This document shows, piece after piece, positions 50,159 through 58,067 of a stretch of DNA of 62,287 nt; the first letter of the stretch is position 1, and every line of letters starts with the position of its first letter. Made by a program: the position numbers and the translations under genes. This DNA is from Mordavella massiliensis (lineage in GTDB: Bacteria > Bacillota > Clostridia > Lachnospirales > Lachnospiraceae). The stretch covers positions 1 through 62,287 of the forward strand of contig NZ_JACJLV010000014.1 in assembly GCF_016902415.1 (NCBI RefSeq), read 5' to 3'. The notes beneath the pieces were generated by a model that was given only the letters and a program-made list of their open reading frames with translations, was not told the origin of the DNA and did no database searches.

Positions 50159-51001
50159 TTATATCACCTCCGATTTGTGGCGTGTCACATGGCAGTTGAT
50201 GTTCACTGCGCAGGGCATGCCCGCGATGTGGGTGGGCAGGGTCTCGATATTCAGGCCGATGGCCGTGGTCCTGCCGCCAAATCCCTGTGGTCCGATGCCA
50301 AGTTCATTGATCTTTTCCAGCATTTCCTTCTCCAGATCTGCATAGAAGGGATCCGGATTGGAGGAATCCAGGGGGCGCATCAGCGCTTTTTTCGCCAGCA
50401 GGGCGCATTTATCAAAGGTGCCGCCAATGCCCACGCCTACTACCATGGGCGGACAGGGGTTGGGGCCTGCGGTCTCCACCGCCTCCAGGATGAAATCCTT
50501 GATCCCCTGCAGTCCCGCGGAAGGCTTGAACATCCGGATCTGGCTCATATTTTCGCTTCCAAATCCCTTGGGGCCTACGGTGACTTTGATCTGCTCGCCG
50601 GGCACGATTTCCGTGTAAAGCATAGCCGGTGTATTGTCCCCGGTATTGCCCCGGCGCACCGGATCCTTTACCACGGATTTTCGGAGATATCCGTTGGTGT
50701 AACCGCGGCGCACGCCTTCATCCACCGCCTCGGCAAGATCTCCTCCTGTCAGATGGACGTCCTGTCCGATCTCCAGAAAGACACAGGCCATCCCGGTATC
50801 CTGGCAGATGGGCACATTTTCCTTGTCCGCGATCTCAAAATTTTCAATAATATTATCCAGCACGCCCTGAGCGATCTCTCCGTCCTCTTTAGACCGGCAG
50901 CCCTGGATAGCGCATTTCACATCCTGGGGAAGATGATTGTTGGCTTCGATACAAAGCCGCTCGATCACATCCGTCAGGACGCTTACATTAATTTCACGCA
51001 T
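50159..51001 (-). CDS. fumA: Fumarase class I, alpha subunit
   Basis: A 280-residue subunit holding the [4Fe-4S] cluster: Cys residues in ICQDTGMACVF (about 53-63), in NPCPPMVVGVGIGGTFDKCALLAKKAL (about 180-205) and in MPCAVNINCHVTRHK near the end. The enzyme is oxygen-labile, fitting an anaerobe. AAAGGAG decides the ATG at 51001. In this operon it would dehydrate malate from the Mdh step to fumarate, the acceptor for FrdAB. Confidence 0.94.
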   Translation of the reverse strand: MREINVSVLTDVIERLCIEANNHLPQDVKCAIQGCRSKEDGEIAQGVLDNIIENFEIADKENVPICQDTGMACVFLEIGQDVHLTGGDLAEAVDEGVRRGYTNGYLRKSVVKDPVRRGNTGDNTPAMLYTEIVPGEQIKVTVGPKGFGSENMSQIRMFKPSAGLQGIKDFILEAVETAGPNPCPPMVVGVGIGGTFDKCALLAKKALMRPLDSSNPDPFYADLEKEMLEKINELGIGPQGFGGRTTAIGLNIETLPTHIAGMPCAVNINCHVTRHKSEVI

Positions 51002-51067
51002 GAATACCACTCCTTTCAACACTCTTTTCTTATCATAACCCAGTCATCCCCTGAAAGTCTACATTAT

Positions 51068-52231
51068 CTATAGAAAGATCCCGATAAACTGGCAGCCCAG
51101 CACCACGAATACCAGAGCCACCGGATAGGTGGCCGCATAGGCGCTTGCCACGTCGTCGGTCTCGGTCACCCGAATCAGGGTTCCCAGAGCAGGGGTACTG
51201 GTCATACCGCCGCAGATGGAGCCCAGACTGTTGAAGAGGCTCAGCTTCAGCACCTTCGCGGCAAAGAAATATCCGACAAACATTGGGATCAGGGTGATCA
51301 GCGCCCCGTAAATGAAGAGTACCAGTCCTTCTTCCCTGAGGATCTCCACGAATCCCGCGCCGGCCTCCACGCCGGCTCCGATGAGGAAGAGAGCCAGGCC
51401 GAACTCCCGCAGGCACTCCAGCACGTGCTTCTCCACCTTCATGCTCAGCCTTCCAATCTTCCCGAAATGTCCCAGGATCAATCCGGCGATCAGCGGACCA
51501 CCGGAGGTTCCCAGGGAAAATTCCGCTCCCCCGGGAAGGGGGATCACGATCTTGGCCAGGATGATCCCCAGCACAATGGCCAGGGCAAAGGGAAAGAATC
51601 CCATGCTGTCCGCGTAGAACAATTCTTCCTTTTTCGTCTTATGGAACTCCTCGTCCCCCACATTCTGGGCCGCCTCGAACCGGGCCCGCTCCGCCGCCAT
51701 GTCGGTCTTCAGAAACTTGGGCACCAGCTGCACAAACAGCACCACGCCCACCACGCCAAAGGGATAGGCGATGCCGTATCCTACCGACGCATTGGCCGAT
51801 CCGGTGGCGTCAATGGCCGCCGCAAGCCCCGGCGTACTGGTAAGCGCTCCTGCCATCATTCCTACGCTGACATCAGAAGGTACACCGGCAATCTCGATGA
51901 TCCCGATTGTCGTCAGGGCGCCGATGATGATAATGATCGCTCCCAGCAAAATGTAGGATCTGGCGTTGATCTTAAAGTTCCGGAAAAATTTGGGGCCTGC
52001 AATAAATCCCACGGAGGTCACAAAACAGATCAGTCCCAGTTCTCTGACCAGATTCGGCACTTCGAATCCAAAATGTCCAAATACCAGAGCCACCAGAAGG
52101 ACTCCTGCCGTCCCCAGTTCCACGCCCCGGATTTTAATACTTCCAACCAGGTAGCCGATGACGGCCACCAGAAATACGATCATCAATGTGTTTCCCAACA
52201 CACTCTCCTGAAACCAGGCTGCGATTCCCAC
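51068..52231 (-). CDS. AspT/YidE-family membrane transporter lacking TrkA-C domains
   Basis: A 387-residue protein of ten to eleven helices. Two homologous halves carry the AspT/YidE duplication signatures: GMMAGALTSTPGLAAAIDATGSANASVGYGIAYPFG (about 123-158) and GSICGGMTSTPALGTLIR (about 340-357). Classical AspT/YidE proteins are about 560 residues because two cytosolic TrkA-C domains separate the halves; here only about 45 residues do. AspT exchanges aspartate for alanine; set between fumA and frdA, this one is a good candidate for dicarboxylate (succinate, malate, fumarate, aspartate) exchange, but that is inference from context. Confidence 0.82.
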   Translation of the reverse strand: MGIAAWFQESVLGNTLMIVFLVAVIGYLVGSIKIRGVELGTAGVLLVALVFGHFGFEVPNLVRELGLICFVTSVGFIAGPKFFRNFKINARSYILLGAIIIIIGALTTIGIIEIAGVPSDVSVGMMAGALTSTPGLAAAIDATGSANASVGYGIAYPFGVVGVVLFVQLVPKFLKTDMAAERARFEAAQNVGDEEFHKTKKEELFYADSMGFFPFALAIVLGIILAKIVIPLPGGAEFSLGTSGGPLIAGLILGHFGKIGRLSMKVEKHVLECLREFGLALFLIGAGVEAGAGFVEILREEGLVLFIYGALITLIPMFVGYFFAAKVLKLSLFNSLGSICGGMTSTPALGTLIRVTETDDVASAYAATYPVALVFVVLGCQFIGIFL

Positions 52232-52308
52232 GGTCTCATCCCTTCCCTTCTTTATCTAAAATTCAGACAACTTTCTCCCGGTAAATGTAAAACACTTTTC
52301 TATTCTAT

Positions 52309-53910
52309 CTATCTCTGGTGTCTTGCATATTTCGGCAGCAGAAGCGGCGATACATCGCCGGTCTCCAGTCCTGCCTCTTTCAGTTCTTCTGCGTAAGCCT
52401 GGATATGATCCAGGTTCATGGTTCCGATCTCCACCTGCTTCGCTTTTGCCGCCGCGGCTTTCCCTGCGTTTCGGCCAAATACGATGATGTCCAGAAGAGA
52501 ATTTCCCATGAGACGGTTTCTTCCATGAATCCCGCCTACCGCCTCTCCGGCCACCAGAAGGTTATCCATTACCTTGGTAAATCCGTCGCCGCCGATCTCC
52601 AGACCGCCGTTCTGATAATGAAGGGTGGGGTAAACCAGGATCGGGACTTTCCGCATATCAATGTCATAGCGCAGATACATCCGCAACATAGCCGGGATCC
52701 GCTTCTCAATGGTGCCTTCTCCGCCCAGCTCCTCGATCATGGGCGTATCCAGCCACACACCGCTGCCAAGAGGGGTGTCCACACCTTTTCCTCTTGCCGT
52801 ACATTCCCGGATGATCCCTGCAGCTGCCACGTCGCGGGTCTCCAGCGGATGCATGAAGGCTTCGCCCTCCACGTTGATCAGCTGAGCTCCCAGGGAACGT
52901 ACTTTTTCCGTTACCAGCGCGCCGTAGATCTGGGATGGAAATGCCACGCCGGTGGGATGGTACTGGATGGTGTCCTGGTAAAGGAGGGGCGCTCCCGCCC
53001 GGTATCCCAGGATCAGGCCGTCTGCAGTTGCTCCGTAATGGTTGGAGGTGGGGAAGCCCTGATAATGCATCCGTCCTGCGCCTCCGGTGGCAATGATCAC
53101 GGTCTTGGCCCGTGCCACCAGATAATCGCCGGTCTCCAGGTTCTGAAGAACCGCTCCTGCCACCTGGCCTTTCTCATCCTTGATCAGTTCCACTGCAGCG
53201 GTAAATTCCACCACCGGAATCTGCCGGTTCAGCACTTCATCCCGCAGGGTCCGCATGATCTCCGCTCCGGAGTAGTCCTTGCAGGCATGCATCCGCTTTC
53301 TGGAAGTTCCGCCGCCATGGGTGGTGATCATCCGTCCATTTTCATCTTTATCAAACATTACGCCCAGTTCATTGAGCCACTGGATGGCGTCCGGCGCTTC
53401 CATGACCAGCCGCTTCAGAAGTTCCGGCCTTGCGGCAAAATGTCCGCCTCCAAAAGCGTCCAGATAATGCTGGACCGGAGAATCATTTTCCTTGTCCGCC
53501 GCCTGGATGCCGCCCTCTGCCATCATGGTGTTGGCGTCGCCGATCCGAAGCTTGGTGACGATCATCACATCCGCTCCGGCTTCATTTGCCTCAATGGCTG
53601 CGGAAGCGCCTGCGCCGCCGCCGCCGATCACCAGTACGTCCACGTCATAATCCACTTTGTCAAGGTCGATTTCTTCCCCTAACAGACGGCTGTTGGAGTG
53701 GAGAAGATGCACCAGTTCTTCCGGCGCCTTCTGCCCTTTGTTGGGGCCGATCTTAATTTCTGTAAATGCTTCTGTGCGGTAATCCGGGTGGAATTCTTTC
53801 AGAAGCTCATCCTTTTCTTCTGCAGTCATCCGTCTGGCTTCTGTCTTCATACGTTCCGCCCGGCTGGCTTCTACCTTCTTTACAGATTCCATCATTTCCG
53901 GTGTAAACAT
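52309..53910 (-). CDS. frdA: Fumarate reductase flavoprotein subunit (soluble, TfrA-like)
   Basis: A 533-residue FAD protein. The dinucleotide fold VLVIGGGGAGASAA begins only at about residue 92, after an N-terminal extension not found in membrane FrdA. The capping domain carries YHPTGV (about 316) and RDVAAAGI (about 360), and GGIHGRNRLMGNSLLDIIVFG ends the catalytic part. Where FrdA/SdhA have the His that binds FAD covalently (SHTxxAxGG), this has ANTMMAEGG, so FAD should be non-covalent, as in TfrA and L-aspartate oxidase. No C-terminal tail for a membrane anchor complex and no frdC/frdD genes. frdB is 14 bases upstream, which argues against NadB. Confidence 0.88.
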   Translation of the reverse strand: MFTPEMMESVKKVEASRAERMKTEARRMTAEEKDELLKEFHPDYRTEAFTEIKIGPNKGQKAPEELVHLLHSNSRLLGEEIDLDKVDYDVDVLVIGGGGAGASAAIEANEAGADVMIVTKLRIGDANTMMAEGGIQAADKENDSPVQHYLDAFGGGHFAARPELLKRLVMEAPDAIQWLNELGVMFDKDENGRMITTHGGGTSRKRMHACKDYSGAEIMRTLRDEVLNRQIPVVEFTAAVELIKDEKGQVAGAVLQNLETGDYLVARAKTVIIATGGAGRMHYQGFPTSNHYGATADGLILGYRAGAPLLYQDTIQYHPTGVAFPSQIYGALVTEKVRSLGAQLINVEGEAFMHPLETRDVAAAGIIRECTARGKGVDTPLGSGVWLDTPMIEELGGEGTIEKRIPAMLRMYLRYDIDMRKVPILVYPTLHYQNGGLEIGGDGFTKVMDNLLVAGEAVGGIHGRNRLMGNSLLDIIVFGRNAGKAAAAKAKQVEIGTMNLDHIQAYAEELKEAGLETGDVSPLLLPKYARHQR

Positions 53911-53924
53911 GGTCTTCCCTCCTC

Positions 53925-54599
53925 CTATTTCTCAATCTCTCTGTTATTGTAAAGTTCCTGCATCTCTTCGATGGGCTTTTCCATGATCTGCTCGATCAGC
54001 TGATCATACTCCCCGTGGTGGATCTCCTCCACCCGGTTGGTAAGATGCTCTGATTCAGGCGCAATGTATTTCCCGGTAAGACGTCTTGCCAGAAGCCCCA
54101 CCATGGGATGAGAGATCCCCGCCGGGCAGCGCACGGAACAACAGCCGCAGCCGATACAGTCGAAGGATTCCTCCGCGCATTTCTCAAACTCGCCCCGCTG
54201 TGCGTAGGCGATGTACTGCATTACGTTCAGATCCTGTGTGCATGCCTTGGTACAGGCGTTGCAGCCGATGCAGCTGTAGATCTCCGGATAAAGCTCCATC
54301 ATGATCCGCTGCTCAGGCCTGATCTCTTCTATGTCATAAGTCCGCTTGTCTGTAGGGAAATAGGGAATGCTGGCCACATACATGCCTTCTTCCACCTGAG
54401 TCTGACAGGCAAGACCTGTCTTTAACTCATTCTTTCCCTTGATCCGGTAAATGGTGGCGCAGGCGCCGCAAAAACCATGCCGGCAGCCGCAGCCCCGTTT
54501 CAGTTCATATCCTGCATATTCCATGGCCGTCATAATGGTCAGGTCAGCAGGGACGCTGTATCGTTTTCCGAAAAAATATACGTTTACCATGTCTTCCAT
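53925..54599 (-). CDS. frdB: Fumarate reductase iron-sulfur subunit (TfrB N-terminal-like)
   Basis: A 224-residue iron-sulfur protein. The N-terminal plant-type [2Fe-2S] domain has CGCRHGFCGAC and a fourth Cys at about 65; the C-terminal half has two full CX2CX2CX3CP-type motifs (CIGCNACTKAC and CIGCGCCSVRC), so two [4Fe-4S] clusters rather than the [3Fe-4S]/[4Fe-4S] pair of quinone-linked FrdB. That cluster set and the lack of membrane subunits match the N-terminal part of thiol:fumarate reductase TfrB, whose CCG domains are here a separate protein, HdrB. It hands electrons to FrdA. Confidence 0.9.
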   Translation of the reverse strand: MEDMVNVYFFGKRYSVPADLTIMTAMEYAGYELKRGCGCRHGFCGACATIYRIKGKNELKTGLACQTQVEEGMYVASIPYFPTDKRTYDIEEIRPEQRIMMELYPEIYSCIGCNACTKACTQDLNVMQYIAYAQRGEFEKCAEESFDCIGCGCCSVRCPAGISHPMVGLLARRLTGKYIAPESEHLTNRVEEIHHGEYDQLIEQIMEKPIEEMQELYNNREIEK

Positions 54600-54760
54600 G
54601 AGTGTTCGTTCCTTTCCTGGTGACGCGCCCCTAGGTTTAACCTTTGGGCGCTTTTATGCTACAACCTCGATTTCGCTTACGCTGCATCTCGGTTGAGTTT
54701 CACATGTCTATAAAGTTGGCCTGTTTATCCTGCAGTGCCGGATCCGCCTGCCTTATCCCT
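54600..54760 (-). other. Structured 161-base spacer between flxA and frdB
   Basis: The largest gap within the operon. Minus-strand RNA would form GCGCCC-AAA-GGTT-A-AACC-TAG-GGGCGC (54625-54651) just before the frdB ribosome site, and an imperfect CAACC/GGTTG-closed stem at about 54662-54696. No run of T follows, so a processing or stability element between the Hdr/Flx and Frd/Fum halves is likelier than a terminator. Confidence 0.5.
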
Positions 54761-55615
54761 TTAATATTCGTCTGGCATTTCGTCGATCTCGTCGCAGCGG
54801 AATACGGGGCCGTCTTTGCACACATATTTTGATCCAATGTTACATCTTCCGCATTTGCCTACGCCGCACTTCATCCGAAGTTCCAGGGTGGTGTAGACCT
54901 GCTCCCGTGAGAAGCCCAGTTCTTCCAGGCCTGCCAGGGTGAATTTGATCATGATGGGCGGTCCGCACACCAACACGGTTTTGTCTACGTCAAAGCCAAG
55001 TTCTTTTACGTAGTTGGGAACAAATCCCACGTGGCCGTCCCAGCCTTCTTCCTCCCGGTCGATGGTCAGATGGACATTCACGCCCTCTGCCTTCATCCAC
55101 ACTTCCTGGATCTCCTTTAACTGCACCAGGTCTTCTGCGGAGCGGGATCCGTAGACGATGTCCACGGTTCCGTATTTCTCCCGGTTATCCAGCACGTAAT
55201 TGATCACGGACCTAAGTGGCGCAAGGCCGATGCCGCCGGCGATAAAGAGAAGATTCTTTCCCAGAAGTTTATCTTCCACCGGAAAGTGGTTTCCATAAGG
55301 ACCACGCACGGTGATCTCATCTCCCACCTCCAGGCTGTGGAGATAATCGGTGAGAACGCCACATTTCTTAATGCTGAATTCCTGATATTCCCGATTGGTA
55401 GGCGAGGAAGTAATGGAAAACATTCCCTCGCTGACCCCCGGAGCGCACAGCATGGCGCACTGGCCCGGCATATGTTCGAAAAGCTTTCCGCCTTCCGGCG
55501 CATTCACCCGGAAGGTTTTGACATCCGGCGTCTCTTCCCGGATATCAGTAATCACTCCCACCTGCGGGATCAAAGTATCTAATTGATAATTCTTATGACA
55601 GGTACATTCGCTCAT
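54761..55615 (-). CDS. flxA: FAD/NAD(P)H oxidoreductase subunit FlxA-like
   Basis: A 284-residue protein of the ferredoxin-NADP reductase type (as in AsrB, HydG and FlxA). FAD binding is indicated by FSITSSPTNREY (about 68-79), NAD(P)H binding by LLFIAGGIGLAPLRSVI (about 121-137) and VLVCGPPIMI (about 214), and a [2Fe-2S] site by C-GVGK-C-GR-C-NIGSKYV-C near the end. In Flx-Hdr complexes this subunit oxidises NADH and delivers electrons through FlxD to HdrA. GGAGGGGG upstream sets the start at 55615, and ATGA overlap couples it to the FlxB-like gene. Confidence 0.87.
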   Translation of the reverse strand: MSECTCHKNYQLDTLIPQVGVITDIREETPDVKTFRVNAPEGGKLFEHMPGQCAMLCAPGVSEGMFSITSSPTNREYQEFSIKKCGVLTDYLHSLEVGDEITVRGPYGNHFPVEDKLLGKNLLFIAGGIGLAPLRSVINYVLDNREKYGTVDIVYGSRSAEDLVQLKEIQEVWMKAEGVNVHLTIDREEEGWDGHVGFVPNYVKELGFDVDKTVLVCGPPIMIKFTLAGLEELGFSREQVYTTLELRMKCGVGKCGRCNIGSKYVCKDGPVFRCDEIDEMPDEY

Positions 55616-56658
55616 GCCTTTGCCCCCTCCTTTTCCTGAAATGCTTTTACCACCTTCACAATATTCAGAGACGCCGGACATTTTTCCACACACCGGCCGC
55701 AGCCTACGCAGGAGTACATCCCGTCATTGTTGGCCGGGAAATACACCAGCTTGTGCATGAACCGCTGGCGGAACCGTTCCTTCTGGCTGGTCCGGTTATT
55801 GCCGTGGGCCATCATGGTGAAATCCGAATACATGCAGGAATCCCAGCAGCGGTAGCGCTGTACCCCTTGTCCGGTATCATAGTCCTTGATGTCGTAGCAC
55901 TGGCAGGTAGGGCACACGAAAGTACAGGTGCCGCAGGCCAGGCAGGGTTTGTAGAGTTCCTCCCACAGAGGCGACTCAAACTTCTCCATCAGCACATCCC
56001 CGTTCCATCCTTCCAGGGAAAGATGAGAATAAGGCAGTTCTTCCATGATGGAGCGGATCTTCTCCTCTTCTTCTGCCACTGCCGTTTCGCTTCCGGCATC
56101 CTCTGCTTTTTCAAGGAAATCTGCCAGCTTTTCGGTCAGCTTCTGTCCTTTTTCCGTCTCCGGCTTCCAGTACAGGGTGTCCTCCACCATCCAGGCTGCC
56201 ACGTCTGCCGCCGGATGAGCCGCGTCCACGCCGAACACCTTGCAGAAGCAGGTCTCTTCCGGCTCATGACAGGCCAGGGCAACAATGGTGCCGTGGTCTC
56301 TTCTTGCAGCGTAGAAGGTGTCAATAGGATCGGAAAGGAATACCCGGTCCAGCACCTCTACTCCTTTTATGTCGCAGGCTTTCATGCCAAACACCACGAA
56401 ATCCTGCTCTTTCAGTGTCTCCGGCTCTACACTTAACTTCTTCCCCTCCCGGTAACAGGTATACAGAGTTTCACTCTGGGGAAAGAACACGTCCTTGGGA
56501 GACTTCACGGTCTTCAAAGTGTCAAGGTCCACCTCTGCCTCTTCTCTCCACACGCCGAAATTGGTCTGGCCGGCGGTAGAAACCGGCAGATATAATTCCT
56601 GATCTGCGGCGATCTTCTGGAATAATGCAGGCAGATCTTCTCGTTTTATCTTATACAT
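55612..56658 (-). CDS. flxB: Iron-sulfur protein FlxB-like (AsrA/HydB type)
   Basis: A 348-residue protein with a long N-terminal domain of the anaerobic sulfite reductase A/hydrogenase beta type (FGMKACDIKGVEVLDRVFL, about 91-109; HEPEETCFCKVFG) and two C-terminal [4Fe-4S] motifs, CLACGTCTFVCPTCQC (about 238) and CVGCGRCVEKCP (about 316). It overlaps flxA by four bases. AsrA-type proteins carry electrons between a flavin subunit and partner; here it is one of the Flx components. Assignment as FlxB rather than another Flx subunit rests on order and length. Confidence 0.8.
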   Translation of the reverse strand: MYKIKREDLPALFQKIAADQELYLPVSTAGQTNFGVWREEAEVDLDTLKTVKSPKDVFFPQSETLYTCYREGKKLSVEPETLKEQDFVVFGMKACDIKGVEVLDRVFLSDPIDTFYAARRDHGTIVALACHEPEETCFCKVFGVDAAHPAADVAAWMVEDTLYWKPETEKGQKLTEKLADFLEKAEDAGSETAVAEEEEKIRSIMEELPYSHLSLEGWNGDVLMEKFESPLWEELYKPCLACGTCTFVCPTCQCYDIKDYDTGQGVQRYRCWDSCMYSDFTMMAHGNNRTSQKERFRQRFMHKLVYFPANNDGMYSCVGCGRCVEKCPASLNIVKVVKAFQEKEGAKA

Positions 56659-56661
56659 GCC

Positions 56662-57636
56662 CTAACTCCTTTCCGCCACGATCCCAGGCTCTGCGTCGTC
56701 CAACTGGTAACTGGTCAGGGGGCCTCTTTCCTCAAGGTCTGCGCCCGCCTGATACTCTCCGTACAGTTCATCGATATCTTTGATGAACTTCCGGTTGAAA
56801 AGATGAAGGGGGATCCCCTGTGGGCATACCCGGCTGCACTCGCCGCAGTCGGTACACCGTCCCGCCACATGGAAGGCCCGGATAATGTGGAACATCTTTT
56901 CCTCAAAGGAATCCACGTTGGCCTTCTGGGCGCTGTCAAATTTATTGCTGTCAAAGACGCATTTGCGGCAGCTGCAGGCCGGACATACATTCCGGCAGGC
57001 ATTGCAGCGGATACATTTGCTCAGTTCCTTCTGGAAAAAGGCGAATTTTTCTTCCGGGCTCATGGCCTCGATCCGCTCTACTTCCGCGAACCGGTCCCCG
57101 TCTTTGGTCTCTTTGGACTCCCCGATGATCTCGTCGAAGATCATGTGGTCCTTGCCCTTACAGACATGACACCGCTCCAGCATGGCGTCCTTGTAAGGAA
57201 CTTCCTTCTCTCCGTAAAGGGTCACAATGGTCAGGGTCTCGGCCTCATCCTCAAGGTTGGCCCCTGCGATGCTTTTGATCCCTTTGATCCCCATCCTGCG
57301 GATCCTCTCAATGTCCAGCTTGCCCTTGCAGCCCACACCGATGATATAGGCTTTCTCCCGGTCTACCCGGTGTTCTTTCATCAGCTGCTGGAAGCTGTAG
57401 GTGTCACAGGGTTTTAAGAATACCAGAGTCTTTCCCTCCATCTTAGAGGCCTCAATCATGTATTTACTTAAATTTGCCCCGCAGAATCCGTTATATACGA
57501 ATTCTTCCAGGTCTTCTTCTTTCTCAAAATATGCCGGCTCCGGATTATAAGGCAGGTCGCCGGCTTTCCATCCCAGCACCCGTTTTACGGTTCCGTCGGC
57601 CAGGAGTTCTTTTGCCCGATTTACGATTTCCTGCAT
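56662..57636 (-). CDS. flxC: Iron-sulfur protein FlxC-like
   Basis: A 324-residue protein. The N-terminal two thirds resemble the FrhB/HdrA-associated type (VFLKPCDTYSFQQLMKEH, YIIGVGCKGKLDIERI, and a C-x2-C pair in ERCHVCKGKDH), and two [4Fe-4S] sites follow: CIRCNACRNVCPACSC (about 209) and CTDCGECSRVCPQG (about 262). Its start lies 16 bases inside flxD. As in Desulfovibrio, it accompanies FlxA, FlxB and FlxD next to hdrABC. Its precise electron route is not known. Confidence 0.78.
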   Translation of the reverse strand: MQEIVNRAKELLADGTVKRVLGWKAGDLPYNPEPAYFEKEEDLEEFVYNGFCGANLSKYMIEASKMEGKTLVFLKPCDTYSFQQLMKEHRVDREKAYIIGVGCKGKLDIERIRRMGIKGIKSIAGANLEDEAETLTIVTLYGEKEVPYKDAMLERCHVCKGKDHMIFDEIIGESKETKDGDRFAEVERIEAMSPEEKFAFFQKELSKCIRCNACRNVCPACSCRKCVFDSNKFDSAQKANVDSFEEKMFHIIRAFHVAGRCTDCGECSRVCPQGIPLHLFNRKFIKDIDELYGEYQAGADLEERGPLTSYQLDDAEPGIVAERS

Positions 57637-58067
57637 CTTAAATCCTCCAATCTTACGTTTTTCCCAAGGGATGTGATCTTGTCTACAAACTCATGCATGG
57701 TCTGGGAGAATTTCACACCTTCTGCCGCGGATACCCACTCTACCCGGGTCCGTCCGTTCTCCACCCCGATAAAATCCAGCATGGAGAAAAGAAGGGTCAT
57801 TCTCCGCCTTGCATAGTAGTTTCCTGAGGTATAATGGCAGTCGCCAGGATGGCATCCGCAGATGATCACGCCGTCCGCCCCTCTTTCAAATGCTCTTAAG
57901 ATAAACATGGGATTTACCCGGCAGGAACAGGGAACACGGATGATCTTTACATCTGCGGAGTAAGAAAGACGGCTGCTTCCTGCCAGATCCGCGCCGGCGT
58001 AGCTGCACCAGTTACAGCAAAACGCCACGATCTTAGGCTTAAATTCTTCTCTTGCTTCTATCGACAT
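57621..58067 (-). CDS. flxD: MvhD/FlxD electron-transfer subunit
   Basis: A 148-residue MvhD-family protein, the small [2Fe-2S] bridge between an electron donor and HdrA. The Cys-rich pattern is complete: FCCNWCSYAGADLAG (about 16-30), VPCSCRVNP (about 45) and ICGCHPGDCHY (about 69-79). It overlaps hdrA by ten bases and flxC by sixteen. With no hydrogenase subunits nearby, the donor should be the Flx NADH module rather than MvhAG. Confidence 0.93.
   Translation of the reverse strand: MSIEAREEFKPKIVAFCCNWCSYAGADLAGSSRLSYSADVKIIRVPCSCRVNPMFILRAFERGADGVIICGCHPGDCHYTSGNYYARRRMTLLFSMLDFIGVENGRTRVEWVSAAEGVKFSQTMHEFVDKITSLGKNVRLEDLRCRKS

Noticed and set aside
52318-53682. 454-residue plus-strand open frame inside frdA
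   Set aside because: Antisense shadow caused by codon bias of frdA; no recognisable protein features.
52309-53910. L-aspartate oxidase (NadB) as identity of the flavoprotein
   Set aside because: Size and flavin motif would allow it, but an iron-sulfur FrdB gene is 14 bases away and the operon also encodes fumarase and malate dehydrogenase; no nadA or nadC is near.
54625-54651. Terminator inside the Hdr/Flx-Frd operon
   Set aside because: The stem has no following T run and sits just before the frdB ribosome site, so full termination is unlikely.
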